Shown here piece by piece: positions 18,214 through 28,610 of a DNA stretch of 64,000 bases. How positions within the stretch are numbered: position 1 is the stretch's first letter; each line of letters opens with the position of its first letter. The DNA comes from Ectothiorhodospira lacustris (GTDB taxonomy: Bacteria > Pseudomonadota > Gammaproteobacteria > Ectothiorhodospirales > Ectothiorhodospiraceae), in NCBI RefSeq assembly GCF_022227845.1, contig NZ_JAJNQN010000021.1, forward strand, positions 1 through 64,000, in the 5' to 3' direction. The translations under genes were made by a program, and so were the position numbers. The notes below the pieces were generated by a model that was not told the origin of the DNA, did not search any database, and worked only from the letters and a program-made list of their open reading frames with translations.

Positions 18214-19310
18214 TCCCGGTCCTGCGTCGCTGGTACGAACGCCATTTTTCCGATCCCCAGGTGGTGATCCTGGCGTTCCTGCTGTTGGTGGGTTTTGCCG
18301 TGGTACTGTTTGCCGGCAAGCTGTTGGCGCCGCTGCTGGCCAGCATCATCATTGCCTATCTGCTGGAGGGGGCCGTACGCCGCCTGCACGGCTGGCGTAT
18401 TCCGAGAATGGCGGCGGTCACCCTGGTCTTCCTGGTGTTCATGGCCCTATTGGTGGCCACCCTGCTGGTGGTGGTGCCGGTAATGAGCCAGCAGATCACA
18501 CAGCTGGTGCGCGAGCTGCCCAATATGGTGGTGCAGGGACAGAACATCCTGCTGCAATTGCCCGAGCGCTATCCCCAGTTCATCACCGAGGAGCAGGTGC
18601 GAGAGATCATGGGCGCCATCCGCGCCGAGTCCATCGCCCTGGGGCAGCGGGTGGTGAACCTGACCTTGGCATCGGCCATGCATGCGGTCACCATCATGGT
18701 CTATCTGGTCATCGTGCCCATCATGGTGTTCTTCCTGCTCAAGGACAAGGATGCCATTCTGGGCTGGATCACCGGTTTCCTGCCCCGGGACCGGGGACTG
18801 GCCAACGAGGTCTGGGCCGAGGTGAACATGAAGATCGCCAGCTATGTGCGCGGCAAGTTCGTGGAGATCCTCATCGTCTGGGCCGCCAGTTACCTGACCT
18901 TCATCTATTTCAACCTCAACTATGCCCTGTTGCTGTCCTTCATGGTGGGGTTATCGGTGATCATCCCTTACATCGGCGCCGCCCTGGTCACCATTCCGGT
19001 GGCGGTGGTGGCCTATTTCCAGTTCGGGGTGAGCAGCGAGTTCACCTATGTGCTCATCGCCTATGCGGTGATCCAGTTTCTGGACGGTAACGTGCTGGTG
19101 CCCCTGCTGTTCTCCGAGGTGGTGAACCTGCATCCGGTGGCCATCATCACCGCGGTGATCCTGTTCGGTGGGTTGTGGGGGCTGTGGGGGGTCTTCTTCG
19201 CCATCCCGCTGGCCACTCTGATCCAGGCGGTGATCCGTTCCTGGCCCCGCTACGACAACATAAACGATCATGAGGAACAGGCGGCCAGCTACGACGATGA
19301 GGCGGTTTGA
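18210..19310 (+). CDS. AI-2E family transporter (PerM/UPF0118)
   Basis: 366-residue polytopic inner-membrane protein with about eight hydrophobic helices. The family pattern is visible: two early helices, a central soluble region (residues ~90-150), then VPIMVFFLLKDKD and the C-terminal GLSVIIPYIGAALVTIP and FAIPLATLIQAVI motifs. Members export varied substrates; some act as Na+/H+ antiporters and TqsA affects AI-2. The substrate here is unknown. The ATG overlaps the preceding stop (ATGA). Confidence 0.9.
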   Translation: MIPVLRRWYERHFSDPQVVILAFLLLVGFAVVLFAGKLLAPLLASIIIAYLLEGAVRRLHGWRIPRMAAVTLVFLVFMALLVATLLVVVPVMSQQITQLVRELPNMVVQGQNILLQLPERYPQFITEEQVREIMGAIRAESIALGQRVVNLTLASAMHAVTIMVYLVIVPIMVFFLLKDKDAILGWITGFLPRDRGLANEVWAEVNMKIASYVRGKFVEILIVWAASYLTFIYFNLNYALLLSFMVGLSVIIPYIGAALVTIPVAVVAYFQFGVSSEFTYVLIAYAVIQFLDGNVLVPLLFSEVVNLHPVAIITAVILFGGLWGLWGVFFAIPLATLIQAVIRSWPRYDNINDHEEQAASYDDEAV

Positions 19311-19318
19311 ACCGACGT

Positions 19319-20731
19319 TCAGAGATGCTCAGAGGCAAAATCCGCCAGCCGTGAGCGTTCACCTCGTTGCAGCAGTACATGGCCGGCGTGGGCCCAGTCC
19401 TTGAAACGATCCACCACATAGGTCAGGCCCGAGGTGGTTTCCGTCAGGTAGGGGGTGTCGATCTGACCCACGTTGCCCAGACAGACCACCTTGGTCCCGG
19501 GGCCGGCCCGGGTGATCAGGGTCTTCATCTGCTTTGAGGTGAGGTTTTGAGCCTCGTCCAGAATGATGAAGCGATTGAGGAAGGTGCGTCCACGCATGAA
19601 GTTCAGGGAACGGATCTTGATCCGGCTTCCGATCAGGTCGTTGGTCGCCGCCCGGCCCCAGTCCCCCCCGGTTTCCGAGCGGGTGAGCACCTCCAGATTG
19701 TCCATCAGGGCCCCCATCCATGGGGTCATCTTCTCTTCTTCGGTGCCGGGCAGAAAGCCGATGTCCTCCCCGACCGGTACCGTCACCCGGGTCATGATGA
19801 TCTCCCGGTAACGGTTGTCTTCCAGGGTCTGCGCCAGACCCGCCGCCAGGGTAAGCAGAGTCTTGCCGGTGCCGGCGGTACCGACCAGCGAGACAAAGTC
19901 CACCGCCGGATCCATGAGCAGGTTCAGGGCGAAGTTCTGCTCCCGGTTGCGGGCGTGGATACCCCAGACCGTGTGCCGAGAACCGGTGTAGTCCCGAGCC
20001 AGTTCCACTATTGCGGCATCGCCCTCCCGGCTCCGCACCATGGCGGTGAACGAAGGATCGTCTTCCCGATAGAGGCACTGGTTGGGGTACCACTGGCCCA
20101 CCATGGGGCCGGTGACGCGATAGAACGTGCGGCCGCTTTCCTGCCAGGACTCCATGGACCGGCCGTGGCTGTCCCAAAAATCCGTCGGCAGTTCGCAAGT
20201 TCCCCGGTAGAGCAGATTCACATCGTCCAGGACCTGGTCGTTGTAGTAATCCTCCGCATGGATGCCCAGTACCGCCGCCTTGATGCGCAGGTTGATGTCC
20301 TTGGAGACCAGGGTGACGGCCTCGTCCGGACGTTCTCCCTGCAGGGCCAGTGCCGTGCCCAAGATGGTGTGATCCGGGGTGCGTCCCGGTAGGCTGTCCG
20401 GCAGGTGGGAAGACAATACCCGGGTCTGGAAGAACAGCCGGCCGCCGCCGGCGGCGTCCATATCGCCCAGGCGTGCGCCGGCCAGCGACAGTCCCTGGGC
20501 AATCTGGGCATGGCTGGCATCAGCCATCAGTTCATCGATGAAACGGCTGGCCTGGCGCACGTTGCGGGCGACCTCCGAGACCCCTTTCTTGGCCTTGTCC
20601 AGTTCCTCCAGCACGACCATGGGCAGGAATACATCATGCTCCTTGAAGCGGAACAGCGCCGCCGGGTCATGCATGAGCACGTTGGTATCCAACACGAACA
20701 GGCGCTTGCCGTGGATCTCCTTCTTGACCAT
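19319..20731 (-). CDS. PIN domain-PhoH ATPase fusion (PhoH2 type)
   Basis: 470 residues. The N-terminal PIN-type nuclease domain begins FVLDTNVLMHDP with conserved acidic residues and continues to about residue 150 (VTLVSKDINLRIKA). The C-terminal PhoH ATPase has Walker A GTAGTGKT and Walker B FIILDEAQN. Such PhoH2 proteins are RNA helicase/ribonucleases in the studied mycobacterial examples. GGAG precedes the ATG by 7 bases. The stop is 8 bases from the convergent permease stop, with no visible terminator between them. Confidence 0.92.
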   Translation of the reverse strand: MVKKEIHGKRLFVLDTNVLMHDPAALFRFKEHDVFLPMVVLEELDKAKKGVSEVARNVRQASRFIDELMADASHAQIAQGLSLAGARLGDMDAAGGGRLFFQTRVLSSHLPDSLPGRTPDHTILGTALALQGERPDEAVTLVSKDINLRIKAAVLGIHAEDYYNDQVLDDVNLLYRGTCELPTDFWDSHGRSMESWQESGRTFYRVTGPMVGQWYPNQCLYREDDPSFTAMVRSREGDAAIVELARDYTGSRHTVWGIHARNREQNFALNLLMDPAVDFVSLVGTAGTGKTLLTLAAGLAQTLEDNRYREIIMTRVTVPVGEDIGFLPGTEEEKMTPWMGALMDNLEVLTRSETGGDWGRAATNDLIGSRIKIRSLNFMRGRTFLNRFIILDEAQNLTSKQMKTLITRAGPGTKVVCLGNVGQIDTPYLTETTSGLTYVVDRFKDWAHAGHVLLQRGERSRLADFASEHL

Positions 20732-20760
20732 GGGAGGGCTCCGGGACGGGGGAGGGTGGG

Positions 20761-21237
20761 TCAGAGCGCGTCGATGGCCTCAAGCACCTCGTCTACGTGG
20801 CCGGCCACTTTCACCTTGCGCCATTCCCGGCGCAGGATGCCGTCACGATCGATGAGAAAGGTGCTGCGCTCGATACCTCGTACCTGTTTACCGTACATGT
20901 TTTTCAGCTTCATGACTCCGAACAGCTCACAGACCGCCTCGGACTCATCGGCAAGCAGTTCGAAGGGAAAGCCGTGTTTGGCCTTGAACTTTTCGTGAGA
21001 CTTGAGGGCATCCCGGGAGATCCCGATCACCGCGACGCCGGCGGCGCGAAAATCTTCGTGCCGGGCGGTGAAATCCTTGCCTTCCGTGGTGCAGCCGGCG
21101 GTATCGTCTTTGGGGTAGAAGTAGATCACCACGGGTCCCGCCGCCAGCAGCCTGGAGAGCCGGATGGGTTCACCGCCGGTGGCGGGGAGTTCAAAATCGG
21201 GCACTGCCTTGCCGGTTTCGATCACGCTGTCCGTCAT
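20761..21237 (-). CDS. bcp: Peroxiredoxin of the BCP/PrxQ family
   Basis: 158 residues; thiol peroxidase reducing peroxides. The active-site segment YPKDDTAGCTTEGKDF holds the peroxidatic Cys49. In E. coli BCP a second Cys follows five residues later; here that position is Lys54, so it is not the CxxxxC type. Cys103 (SEAVCELF) could act as resolving residue, or the enzyme is one-Cys. Good AGGAG before ATG 21237. It lies 29 bases upstream of phoH and 69 bases after the GcvR-like gene. Confidence 0.9.
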   Translation of the reverse strand: MTDSVIETGKAVPDFELPATGGEPIRLSRLLAAGPVVIYFYPKDDTAGCTTEGKDFTARHEDFRAAGVAVIGISRDALKSHEKFKAKHGFPFELLADESEAVCELFGVMKLKNMYGKQVRGIERSTFLIDRDGILRREWRKVKVAGHVDEVLEAIDAL

Positions 21238-21306
21238 GGTCCTGGTCTCCTGGGCATGCCATCACTGAAAAAACAGCCGGGCGGGGAGGCGTTGCGTGGT
21301 GCGAAC

Positions 21307-21861
21307 CTACCCCTTGATGGGTTCGATGACACCATCCAGATTCAGTTCATCACAGAAATCCAGAAAATCCTCCCGAAGGGAGGCGATGTGTTCCGTGGTG
21401 GGGATCTCCACCGACATGTGGGCATTGAACATGGGTGTCCCGGAGTGGGAGGCGACATAGGCGTGGCTGTTCAGCTCCCGGATGCCCACCCCGCGGGCGG
21501 TGAAGAAGCCCACCAGTTGATGCACGATCCCCGGCTGGTCCAGGGAAACCACATCCACGGAATAGGGCAGGCTTGGCCCCGTGTCCTGACACGGCCCCGT
21601 GCGCCGGGAGAGGATTTCCAGATCCGCCTGTCGCCCCAGGGCCGCCATCGCGCCGTCCAGCTTGCTCAGGGTGTTCCAGTTGCCCGATACCAGCATCAGG
21701 GCGGCAAATGTACCGCCCAGGGCCGACATGTGGCTGTCTTGGATACTGCACCCGCTTTCCAGGATCACCCGCGACAAGTGTTCCGCCAGTCCCGGTCGGT
21801 CATCTCCCATGGCTGAAATAACCAGATGGGTCGTGCGTGGATGCTTGGTGGGCTGGGGCAT
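21307..21861 (-). CDS. gcvR: GcvR-like ACT-domain regulatory protein
   Basis: 184 residues with two ACT domains: the first starts HLVISAMGDDRPGLAEHLSRVI (about residues 12-33), the second PYSVDVVSLDQPGIVHQLVGFF (about 100-121). This layout matches the glycine cleavage system repressor GcvR, which in E. coli binds GcvA rather than DNA. Divergent from dapA, an arrangement also common in gammaproteobacteria (gcvR-dapA). ATG 21861 is chosen; a TTG at 21891 would add 10 residues, and neither has a clear Shine-Dalgarno. Confidence 0.8.
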   Translation of the reverse strand: MPQPTKHPRTTHLVISAMGDDRPGLAEHLSRVILESGCSIQDSHMSALGGTFAALMLVSGNWNTLSKLDGAMAALGRQADLEILSRRTGPCQDTGPSLPYSVDVVSLDQPGIVHQLVGFFTARGVGIRELNSHAYVASHSGTPMFNAHMSVEIPTTEHIASLREDFLDFCDELNLDGVIEPIKG

Positions 21862-22046
21862 GGTCACGGGCAGGCAATGATGATGGAGCAAAGGGTATCA
21901 GTTTCCGGTTGCCTCGCCTATCAAGGCCGGCGGTAGAACATCGCCGCCGGCAGCGCGGAAACAATCCTGCAGGCATCACCGCCATGGCTTGATGGTGAGG
22001 AGGGCGGACATTACTATGTCCGCTTGCATTCAGCGCGGAGGTTTCG

Positions 22047-22940
22047 ATGTTTCACGGCAGCATGGTGGCACTGGTCACACCCATGGAGGAGGATGGCTTC
22101 ATCTCCGAATCGGCGCTGGAGCGGTTGGTGGAGTTCCATATCAGTCAGGGGACCGACGCCATCGTCGCGGTGGGTACGACCGGGGAGTCCGCCACCCTGG
22201 ATGTGGACGAGCACTGCCGGGTCCTGCGTCTGGTGATGGAGTTCGCGGCCGGTCGCGTGCCCGTGATTGCCGGTACCGGGGCCAATTCCACGGCCGAGGC
22301 CATCGACCTCACCCGGGTGGCCATGCAGATGGGCGTCGATGCCTGCCTGCTGGTGACCCCCTATTACAACAAGCCCACCCAGGAAGGTCTGTACCGTCAC
22401 TACCGTGCCATCGCCGATGCGGTGCCCATCCCCCAGATCCTTTACAATGTTCCCGGGCGTACCGCCGTGGACCTGCTGCCTGAAACCGTGGAACGCCTGG
22501 CGGATATCTCCAACATCGTCGGCCTCAAGGAGGCCACGGGTGACCTTGAGCGTGCTCGCCTCCTGCTGGAACGGTGCGGGGACCGTCTGGATCTGTATAG
22601 TGGTGACGATGCCACCGGCCTGGAATTCATGCTGGCCGGCGGCAAAGGCGTCATCTCGGTCACGGCCAACGTGGCACCGGGCGCCATGCACGACATGTGT
22701 GCCGCGGCACTGGCCGGTGACAGGGAGGCCGCTGTTGCCGCCGATGCTCCCGTCAAGGGGCTGCACGAGGCCCTGTTCCTGGAGTCAAACCCCATTCCGG
22801 TCAAGTGGGCCCTGCACGAGATGGGACTGATCCCCCAGGGGATTCGTCTACCGCTGACGCCCCTGTCCGAAAACCTGCGCGAGCCCCTGCGGGAAGCCCT
22901 GCGGGCCGCCGGCATACCTTTGAGTACCTATCCTGCATGA
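22047..22940 (+). CDS. dapA: 4-Hydroxy-tetrahydrodipicolinate synthase
   Basis: 297-residue TIM-barrel aldolase condensing pyruvate with aspartate semialdehyde in lysine/diaminopimelate synthesis. The Schiff-base Lys is Lys161 (GLKEATGD) and the proton-relay Tyr is Tyr133 (LYNVPGRT); GTTGES binds pyruvate. GGAGG lies 6 bases upstream of the ATG. Its stop overlaps the bamC start (ATGA). Confidence 0.97.
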   Translation: MFHGSMVALVTPMEEDGFISESALERLVEFHISQGTDAIVAVGTTGESATLDVDEHCRVLRLVMEFAAGRVPVIAGTGANSTAEAIDLTRVAMQMGVDACLLVTPYYNKPTQEGLYRHYRAIADAVPIPQILYNVPGRTAVDLLPETVERLADISNIVGLKEATGDLERARLLLERCGDRLDLYSGDDATGLEFMLAGGKGVISVTANVAPGAMHDMCAAALAGDREAAVAADAPVKGLHEALFLESNPIPVKWALHEMGLIPQGIRLPLTPLSENLREPLREALRAAGIPLSTYPA

Positions 22941-24082
22941 AGACATACCGCATTATGGCCAAGGCCTGGATACTGCTGCCGGGCCTGACTGCCGTCATGG
23001 TACTGACTGCCTGCGGGAGCCTTGGCTCCCGCGACGGTCATGCCGACAGTCAAGAAACCCGTGCCCTGGAGATCCCGCCTGATCTGGTGGCCCCGAACGT
23101 GGATCCGAGCTTCCGTATTCCCGATCAGACCGCGACCAGGGCGAGTGCCCTGGATGACCGCCGGCCGGTACGGGGGGACGCGCCCATCACCCAGGTCCGG
23201 ACGCCGGTCCTGGTGGATGCGGCCACGTTGCAGCTTCGGCGTGAAGGCAATGTACGCTGGCTGGAGGTGCAAGACACGCCGCCTGTGGATCTCTGGCCCC
23301 AGCTGCGGGCCTTCTTCCAGGCTCAGGCGTTGCCCTTGAACCGGGAGGAGCCGGTGCTCGGGATTTTGGAAACCGAGTGGTTCCAGGCCCGTGCTCAGGT
23401 CCCCATGCAGGGCGGTATACGCGGTTTGCTGGGAAGGCTGTTCGGGGATTTCTATGATGCCAGCACTCGGGATCAGTACCGCATGCGGGTGGAGCCCCAA
23501 GGTGATTCCGGCACGGCGATCTTTGTCAGTCACCGCAGTGTCGAGGAGGTGGCCGAGCGGGAAGACATCGTGCGCTGGCGCGTCCGCCCCTCCGATCCGG
23601 AAGCCGAGGCCGAGATGCTGGTGCGCCTGATGGTGCATCTGGGGCTGGAACCCGAGCAGGCCGCCGAGGCGCTGGGACGGGCTCCCGATCTCACCCCAGG
23701 CCTTCGCCTGAGTGAGACGGACGGAGAAATGGCCCTGGAGGTTCGGGGAGAGTTCGCCGGACTGTGGCGCCGCATGGGGGTGTTGCTGGATCGTGCCGCC
23801 CTGCTGGTGGATGACCAGGATCGCAGTGAAGGCGTGTACTACGTGACCTTCCGGCCGGAGGCCCATGAGCGCCGGGGTGGTGGGTTCCTCAGTCGCCTGT
23901 TCAGTACCGGAGAGAGTGCCAGGTTACGGTCGGATACCCAGTACCAGATCCATCTGCGGCAGGCGGGTGAGTGGGTGCGAGTGATCCCACGCTCACAGAC
24001 CGGGCAGGCCCTCTCCGCCAACGAGGCTGCGGCGGTACTGGAGCGGATCGAGCAGGAGTTTAGTCCCGGGGGCGAAGGGTAG
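22937..24082 (+). CDS. bamC: Outer-membrane assembly lipoprotein BamC
   Basis: 381-residue lipoprotein component of the BAM complex that inserts beta-barrel proteins. The signal peptide ends in the lipobox LTAC (Cys about residue 23), followed by the unstructured lasso region and [11 protein letters not shown], a BamC/NlpB hallmark. Two helix-grip domains follow. The dapA-bamC order is conserved in gammaproteobacteria. The frame is open upstream inside dapA; the ATGA overlap and the signal peptide define the start at 22937. Confidence 0.92.
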   Translation: MKTYRIMAKAWILLPGLTAVMVLTACGSLGSRDGHADSQETRALEIPPDLVAPNVDPSFRIPDQTATRASALDDRRPVRGDAPITQVRTPVLVDAATLQLRREGNVRWLEVQDTPPVDLWPQLRAFFQAQALPLNREEPVLGILETEWFQARAQVPMQGGIRGLLGRLFGDFYDASTRDQYRMRVEPQGDSGTAIFVSHRSVEEVAEREDIVRWRVRPSDPEAEAEMLVRLMVHLGLEPEQAAEALGRAPDLTPGLRLSETDGEMALEVRGEFAGLWRRMGVLLDRAALLVDDQDRSEGVYYVTFRPEAHERRGGGFLSRLFSTGESARLRSDTQYQIHLRQAGEWVRVIPRSQTGQALSANEAAAVLERIEQEFSPGGEG

Positions 24083-24103
24083 GTAGGGCCATGCGTCCAT
24101 GAA

Positions 24104-24129
24104 AGCAGGGGCATGGCCATGCCCCTGCT
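24104..24129. terminator. Bidirectional hairpin between bamC and folE2
   Basis: A perfect 26-base palindrome: AGCAGGGGCAT, central GGCC, then ATGCCCCTGCT. It lies between the convergent bamC and folE2 genes and includes the folE2 stop codon, so it probably ends transcription from both sides. No long T-tract is present. Confidence 0.6.
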
Positions 24130-24940
24130 AGCCTGCCTTGTTCTTCTCGATCAGGGCGTAGGCGGAATGGTTGTGGATGGACTCGAAATTCTCCGAGGAC
24201 ACGGAATAAGCGCTGATCCGCTCATCCGCATTCAGGCGAATGGCAATGTCACGCACCAGGTCTTCCACGAACTTGGGATTGTCGTAGGCCCGTTCCGTCA
24301 CATGCTTCTCATCCGGGCGCTTGAGTAGTCCGTAGAGTTCGCAGGAGGCCTGGGATTCCACCAGGTCGATGAGTTCCTCCACCCAGACGAACTGTTCCAC
24401 CCGTGCGTTGACGGTGACGTGGGAACGCTGATTGTGGGCGCCATATTCGGAGATGCCCTTGGAACAGGGGCAGAGGCTGGTGACCGGCACCACTACCTGG
24501 ATGTTCATGCATGGCTTGCCGTCACTGATCTCGCCGATGAAGGTGACCTCGTAGTCCATCAGGCTCTGCACGCCGGATACCGGTGCCGCCTTGTTGACGA
24601 AGAAGGGGAAGCGCATCTCGATGTGGCCGGTGGCGGCTTCCAGGCGCTCCGCCATCTCATGCAGCATGCTCTTGAAGGAGTCCACGGTGATCTCGTATTC
24701 GTGGGTATTGAGGATCTCCACGAAGCGGGACATGTGGGTGCCCTTGAAGTCCTGGGGCAGGTTCACGTACATGTTGAAGGAGGCCACCGTATGCTGTTCC
24801 TTGCCGGTGCGATCCCGCACCCGTACCGGGTGGCGGATGTCCTTGATGCCCACCTTGTTGATGGGGATGCGCCGGGTATCGGCACTGGACTGCACGTCGG
24901 GGATGGCCGAGGTGCGGGCCGGGGAGAGGGGTGTGCTCAT
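24128..24940 (-). CDS. folE2: GTP cyclohydrolase FolE2 (type IB)
   Basis: 270-residue T-fold enzyme making 7,8-dihydroneopterin triphosphate from GTP. The family Cys-containing motif [20 protein letters not shown] is present, along with [22 protein letters not shown] and the C-terminal [12 protein letters not shown]. FolE2 does not need zinc strictly, unlike FolE. AAAGGA precedes the ATG. It is 15 bases downstream of queD; both act on GTP-derived pterins, and FolE-type product also feeds queuosine synthesis via QueD. Confidence 0.95.
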   Translation of the reverse strand: MSTPLSPARTSAIPDVQSSADTRRIPINKVGIKDIRHPVRVRDRTGKEQHTVASFNMYVNLPQDFKGTHMSRFVEILNTHEYEITVDSFKSMLHEMAERLEAATGHIEMRFPFFVNKAAPVSGVQSLMDYEVTFIGEISDGKPCMNIQVVVPVTSLCPCSKGISEYGAHNQRSHVTVNARVEQFVWVEELIDLVESQASCELYGLLKRPDEKHVTERAYDNPKFVEDLVRDIAIRLNADERISAYSVSSENFESIHNHSAYALIEKNKAG

Positions 24941-24955
24941 GACGGTGTCCTTTGA

Positions 24956-25333
24956 CTACGCTTCCGTATAGCGGACGCAGGCCCGCTCGGTCTCCCACAG
25001 GGTGATGGCGCTGACCCGGACGCCCGGTGCGTTCAGGCGGGCAGCCATCTCCCGGAAGAACCAGGCCGCAATGTTTTCGGCCGTGGGATTCACGTCCCGG
25101 AAGGGTGCCAGATCGTTGAGATAGGTATGATCCAGTTCGCCGGCAATCTCTCTTGCCAGCGACTTGATGGTCTTGAAGTCCACGGCCATGCCCAGGGGAT
25201 CCAGCACCGTGGCCTCCACTTCGGCTTCGACCTTCCAGTTATGACCATGCAGGCGGGAACAGTTCCCCGGATAATCACGGAGCGTATGTGCCGACGCGAA
25301 ATCGGTCAGCACCTTGAGTGTATATTTGGGCAC
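24956..25333 (-). CDS. queD: 6-Carboxy-5,6,7,8-tetrahydropterin synthase
   Basis: 125-residue T-fold (PTPS family) enzyme of queuosine/preQ0 synthesis. Zinc ligands His16, His29 and His31 (SAHTLRDYPGNCSRLHGHNW) and catalytic Cys25 are visible, and the late HTYLND and PTAENIAAW motifs fit QueD. The start is GTG 25333 without a clear Shine-Dalgarno. It forms a likely two-gene unit with folE2. Confidence 0.93.
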   Translation of the reverse strand: MPKYTLKVLTDFASAHTLRDYPGNCSRLHGHNWKVEAEVEATVLDPLGMAVDFKTIKSLAREIAGELDHTYLNDLAPFRDVNPTAENIAAWFFREMAARLNAPGVRVSAITLWETERACVRYTEA

Positions 25334-25400
25334 GGGGGACTATTGTTTACCAGTTTTGTCGGATATTACGCGACTGTCATGAGCGGCACAAGCCGGCTGA

Positions 25401-27260
25401 TCACAGGCGTGCCTTGATGGCGGCCTCAATGCCTGCCGCGTCCAGCCCCGCATCGGCAAGGAGTTCCTCGCGGGTGCCATGGCTCTGGAAGCGGTCGGGG
25501 AGGCCCAAGTGGAGCAGGCGGGCGGCCACGTCATGGCGTGCCAGGCACTCGGCCACGGCACTGCCGGCGCCACCGGCGACCACATTGTCCTCAATGGTGA
25601 CGATCAGGCCATGGCGGCGTGCGGCTTCCAGCACCCGGGTTTCGTCCAGGGGACGGACGAAACGCATGTTGATCACTGTCGCATCCAGGCGTTCGGCTAC
25701 TTCCAGGGCCTGGGTAAGCAGGGTGCCGAAGGCCAGGATGGCCACGTCCTTGCCCTTGCGGCGGATTTCGGCCTCGCCCAAGGGCAGGGGGATCAGACCT
25801 TCGTCGACAGTCACGCCGGTTCCCTTGCCGCGGGGATAGCGCACCGCCGCCGGCTGATCCAGCAGGTAGCCGGTAGACAGCATGCGGCGGCATTCATTTT
25901 CGTCGGAGGGGGTCATGATGACCATGCCGGGGATGCAGCGCAGGAAGGAGAGGTCGAAACTGCCCGCGTGGGTGGGACCGTCGGGACCCACCACGCCGGC
26001 CCGGTCGATGGCCAGCAACACCGGCAGGTCCTGCAGCACCACGTCGTGGATCAGCTGGTCGTAGGCACGTTGCAGGAAGGTGGAATAAATGGCCACCACC
26101 GGCTTGAGGCCCTCGCAGGCCATGCCGGCCGCCAGGGTGACGGCATGCTGTTCGGCGATACCCACGTCGTGGTAGCGCTCCGGATATTTGCAAGCGAAGG
26201 TCCGCATGCCCGAGCCTTCGCACATGGCCGGGGTGATGGCCACCATGCGCTCGTCGGCCGCGGCCTGGTCGCATAGCCAGTCACCGAAGACCTGGGTGTA
26301 GGTGGGGGTGCCGCCGCCGCTCTTGCCGCTCTGGATGCCCTGTTCCGGATCGAAGCTGCCCACGCCATGGTAGGTGCAGGGGTCTTCTTCCGCCGGGGCG
26401 TAGCCGCGGCCCTTGTGAGTCACTACATGCAGCAGCAACGGCCCGTCCATAGCTTGCAGGTTGCGCAGCATCTTGACCAGGCTGACCACGTCATGACCGT
26501 CGATGGGGCCGTAATAGTTCAGGCCCAATTCCTCGAACAGGGTGCCGGGGATGATCATACCCTTGACGTGCTCTTCGGCACGGCGCATGAACTCGCGCAT
26601 GGGCGGCATGTGTTCCAGGACCTTCTTGCTGCCTTCCCGCATGGTTGAGTAGATGGGGCCGGACAGCAGACGGGCCAGATAGCGGTTCATCGCGCCCACA
26701 TTGGCCGAGATGGACATGTTGTTGTCGTTGAGGATGACCAGCAGGTCGGCCTTTTCATCTCCGGCGTGGTTGAGGGCCTCGAAGGCCATGCCGGCGGTCA
26801 TGGCGCCGTCACCGATGATGGCGATGGATTTACGTTTTTCCCCTTTCTGGCGGGCCGCCAGGGCCATGCCCAGGGCTGCGCCGATGGAGGTGCTGGAGTG
26901 ACCGACACCAAAAGCGTCGTAGGGACTCTCTTCCCGCTTGGGGAAGCCGGCCAGGCCATCCTTCTTGCGCAGGGTATGCATGGCATCGCGCCGACCGCTG
27001 AGGATCTTGTGGGTGTAGCTCTGATGACCCACATCCCAGACCAGTCGGTCTTCCGGCGTGGCGAAGGTGTAGTGCAGGGCGATGGTCAGTTCCACCGTGC
27101 CCAGATTGGCCGCCAGGTGACCGCCGGTGCGTGAGACCGATTCCAGCAGGAAGGCGCGCAACTCGTCCGCCAGTACGGGGAGCTCGTTGAGCGAGCACTT
27201 GCGCACGTCTTCCGGCGAATGGATGCGAGACAGCAGAGGGTACGAAACGGTTTGTGTCAT
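25401..27260 (-). CDS. dxs: 1-Deoxy-D-xylulose-5-phosphate synthase
   Basis: 619-residue ThDP enzyme for the first MEP-pathway step (pyruvate + glyceraldehyde 3-phosphate). Motifs: [13 protein letters not shown], the ThDP-metal stretch [18 protein letters not shown] ending in LNDNNMSIS, and the transketolase-like [17 protein letters not shown]. It provides isoprenoid precursors to ispA immediately upstream, and thus side chains for the quinones made by the men genes. 91 bases separate it from ispA. Confidence 0.97.
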   Translation of the reverse strand: MTQTVSYPLLSRIHSPEDVRKCSLNELPVLADELRAFLLESVSRTGGHLAANLGTVELTIALHYTFATPEDRLVWDVGHQSYTHKILSGRRDAMHTLRKKDGLAGFPKREESPYDAFGVGHSSTSIGAALGMALAARQKGEKRKSIAIIGDGAMTAGMAFEALNHAGDEKADLLVILNDNNMSISANVGAMNRYLARLLSGPIYSTMREGSKKVLEHMPPMREFMRRAEEHVKGMIIPGTLFEELGLNYYGPIDGHDVVSLVKMLRNLQAMDGPLLLHVVTHKGRGYAPAEEDPCTYHGVGSFDPEQGIQSGKSGGGTPTYTQVFGDWLCDQAAADERMVAITPAMCEGSGMRTFACKYPERYHDVGIAEQHAVTLAAGMACEGLKPVVAIYSTFLQRAYDQLIHDVVLQDLPVLLAIDRAGVVGPDGPTHAGSFDLSFLRCIPGMVIMTPSDENECRRMLSTGYLLDQPAAVRYPRGKGTGVTVDEGLIPLPLGEAEIRRKGKDVAILAFGTLLTQALEVAERLDATVINMRFVRPLDETRVLEAARRHGLIVTIEDNVVAGGAGSAVAECLARHDVAARLLHLGLPDRFQSHGTREELLADAGLDAAGIEAAIKARL

Positions 27261-27351
27261 TTCACTGTCGACCGGCTAAAAGTGCATTATCCGGGGGGGC
27301 GCCCAGCCACGCAAGCCGAAACCTGCAGGGTCTGGGTGCCGCGGCGGTGGC

Positions 27352-28236
27352 TCAATGGATGCGTTCGATGATGTAGCGGGCGATCCAACGCAGCAGGTCG
27401 GCGCCTTCATCCAGATCCGTGAGGCTGTCCAGGGCGCGATCCACCAGTTCCCGGGCCTGCTGCTTGGACGCCTCCAGGCCGATGATCGCCGGATAGGTGG
27501 CCTTGCCCAAGGCCTGGTCCGCCCCCTGGGTCTTGCCCAGGGTCTGGGTGTCGCTTTCGATGTCGAGGATATCGTCACGGATCTGGAAGGCCAGTCCGAT
27601 GGACTTGGCGAAGCAGTCCAGCTTGCCGGCCAGCGTCTCGTCCACCCCCGGGCAGCTGCTGAAACCCAGCATCACTGCGGCCCGGATCAGGGCGCCGGTC
27701 TTGTGGATGTGCATGTTCTCCAGTTGGGCGATATCCGGCGTCTGTCCTTCGAAGCCTAGATCGATGGCCTGCCCGCCGACCATGCCTCGTGAGCCGGAGG
27801 CCCGCGCCAGGTGCTCGATCATGCGCAGCCGGGCCCTGGGATCGTCCACCATGGCAGGGTCCCCGGCCAGGATCTGGAAGGCCAGGGCCTGCATGGCGTC
27901 ACCGGCCAGGATTGCGGTGGCCTCGTCATAGGCCTTGTGGCAGGTGGGTTTACCGCGGCGCAGGTCGTCGTCGTCCATGGCCGGGAGGTCATCATGGATG
28001 AGGGAGTAGACGTGGATCAGTTCGACGGCGCAGGCAGGGCCATCCAGACGTTCCAGGGGGACGCCCAAGGCGGTGCCGGTGGCGTAGGTCAGGATGGGAC
28101 GAATGCGCTTGCCGCCGTTGAGGGCCGAGTAGCGCATGGCCTCGTGCAGGCGCGCCGGGAGGATGGCATCCCCCGGCAGCCAACCGGCCAGGGCGTTTTC
28201 AAACCGTTGCTGCAGTTCGGAAATGCGTGACTCCAC
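27352..28236 (-). CDS. ispA: Farnesyl (polyprenyl) diphosphate synthase
   Basis: 294-residue short-chain E-prenyltransferase. The two Asp-rich motifs are DDLPAMDDDDLRRGK (first, DDxxxxD type) and the second IRDDILD; GGKRIRP binds IPP. Length and the residues around the first motif match IspA. Start is GTG 28236, directly after the xseB stop, with AAGGAG 8 bases upstream inside xseB. Confidence 0.94.
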   Translation of the reverse strand: MESRISELQQRFENALAGWLPGDAILPARLHEAMRYSALNGGKRIRPILTYATGTALGVPLERLDGPACAVELIHVYSLIHDDLPAMDDDDLRRGKPTCHKAYDEATAILAGDAMQALAFQILAGDPAMVDDPRARLRMIEHLARASGSRGMVGGQAIDLGFEGQTPDIAQLENMHIHKTGALIRAAVMLGFSSCPGVDETLAGKLDCFAKSIGLAFQIRDDILDIESDTQTLGKTQGADQALGKATYPAIIGLEASKQQARELVDRALDSLTDLDEGADLLRWIARYIIERIH

Positions 28237-28503
28237 TCAGCGTTCTCCTTCCTCATCGGACCCTTGGCCCGGCGTGTCAAAGTCGATATCGGTGCCGCTC
28301 TCGGTGAGTTGGCGGACCTTCTGTTCAGCCTGGGTCAGGGCCTGCTGGCACCGGCGGGTAAGGGCGATGCCGTGTTCGAATTCCTTGAGCGAGGCCTCCA
28401 GGCTCAGTTCCCCCTGCTCCATGCGGGCGACCAGTGCCTCCAGTGCCTCCAGATCCTGCTCGAAGGCGGCGGGGTCGGTGGGCGGGGGCGTCTTTTTCGC
28501 CAT
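28237..28503 (-). CDS. xseB: Exodeoxyribonuclease VII small subunit
   Basis: 88 residues; XseB pairs with XseA to degrade single-stranded DNA. The family core is [35 protein letters not shown], followed by [17 protein letters not shown] 28503 or the adjacent GTG 28506 can serve as start, both with AAGGA upstream. The xseB-ispA-dxs order is standard. Confidence 0.93.
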   Translation of the reverse strand: MAKKTPPPTDPAAFEQDLEALEALVARMEQGELSLEASLKEFEHGIALTRRCQQALTQAEQKVRQLTESGTDIDFDTPGQGSDEEGER

Positions 28504-28610
28504 CACTTCTGATCCTTGCCTGAAAGGGGATGTACCTGAAAGGCTGCTAACTTATAGGAATCCGGCGGGGCGGGAAAGCCCGGCGGTGAGTTTGCTTGTC
28601 CTGGGACGGA

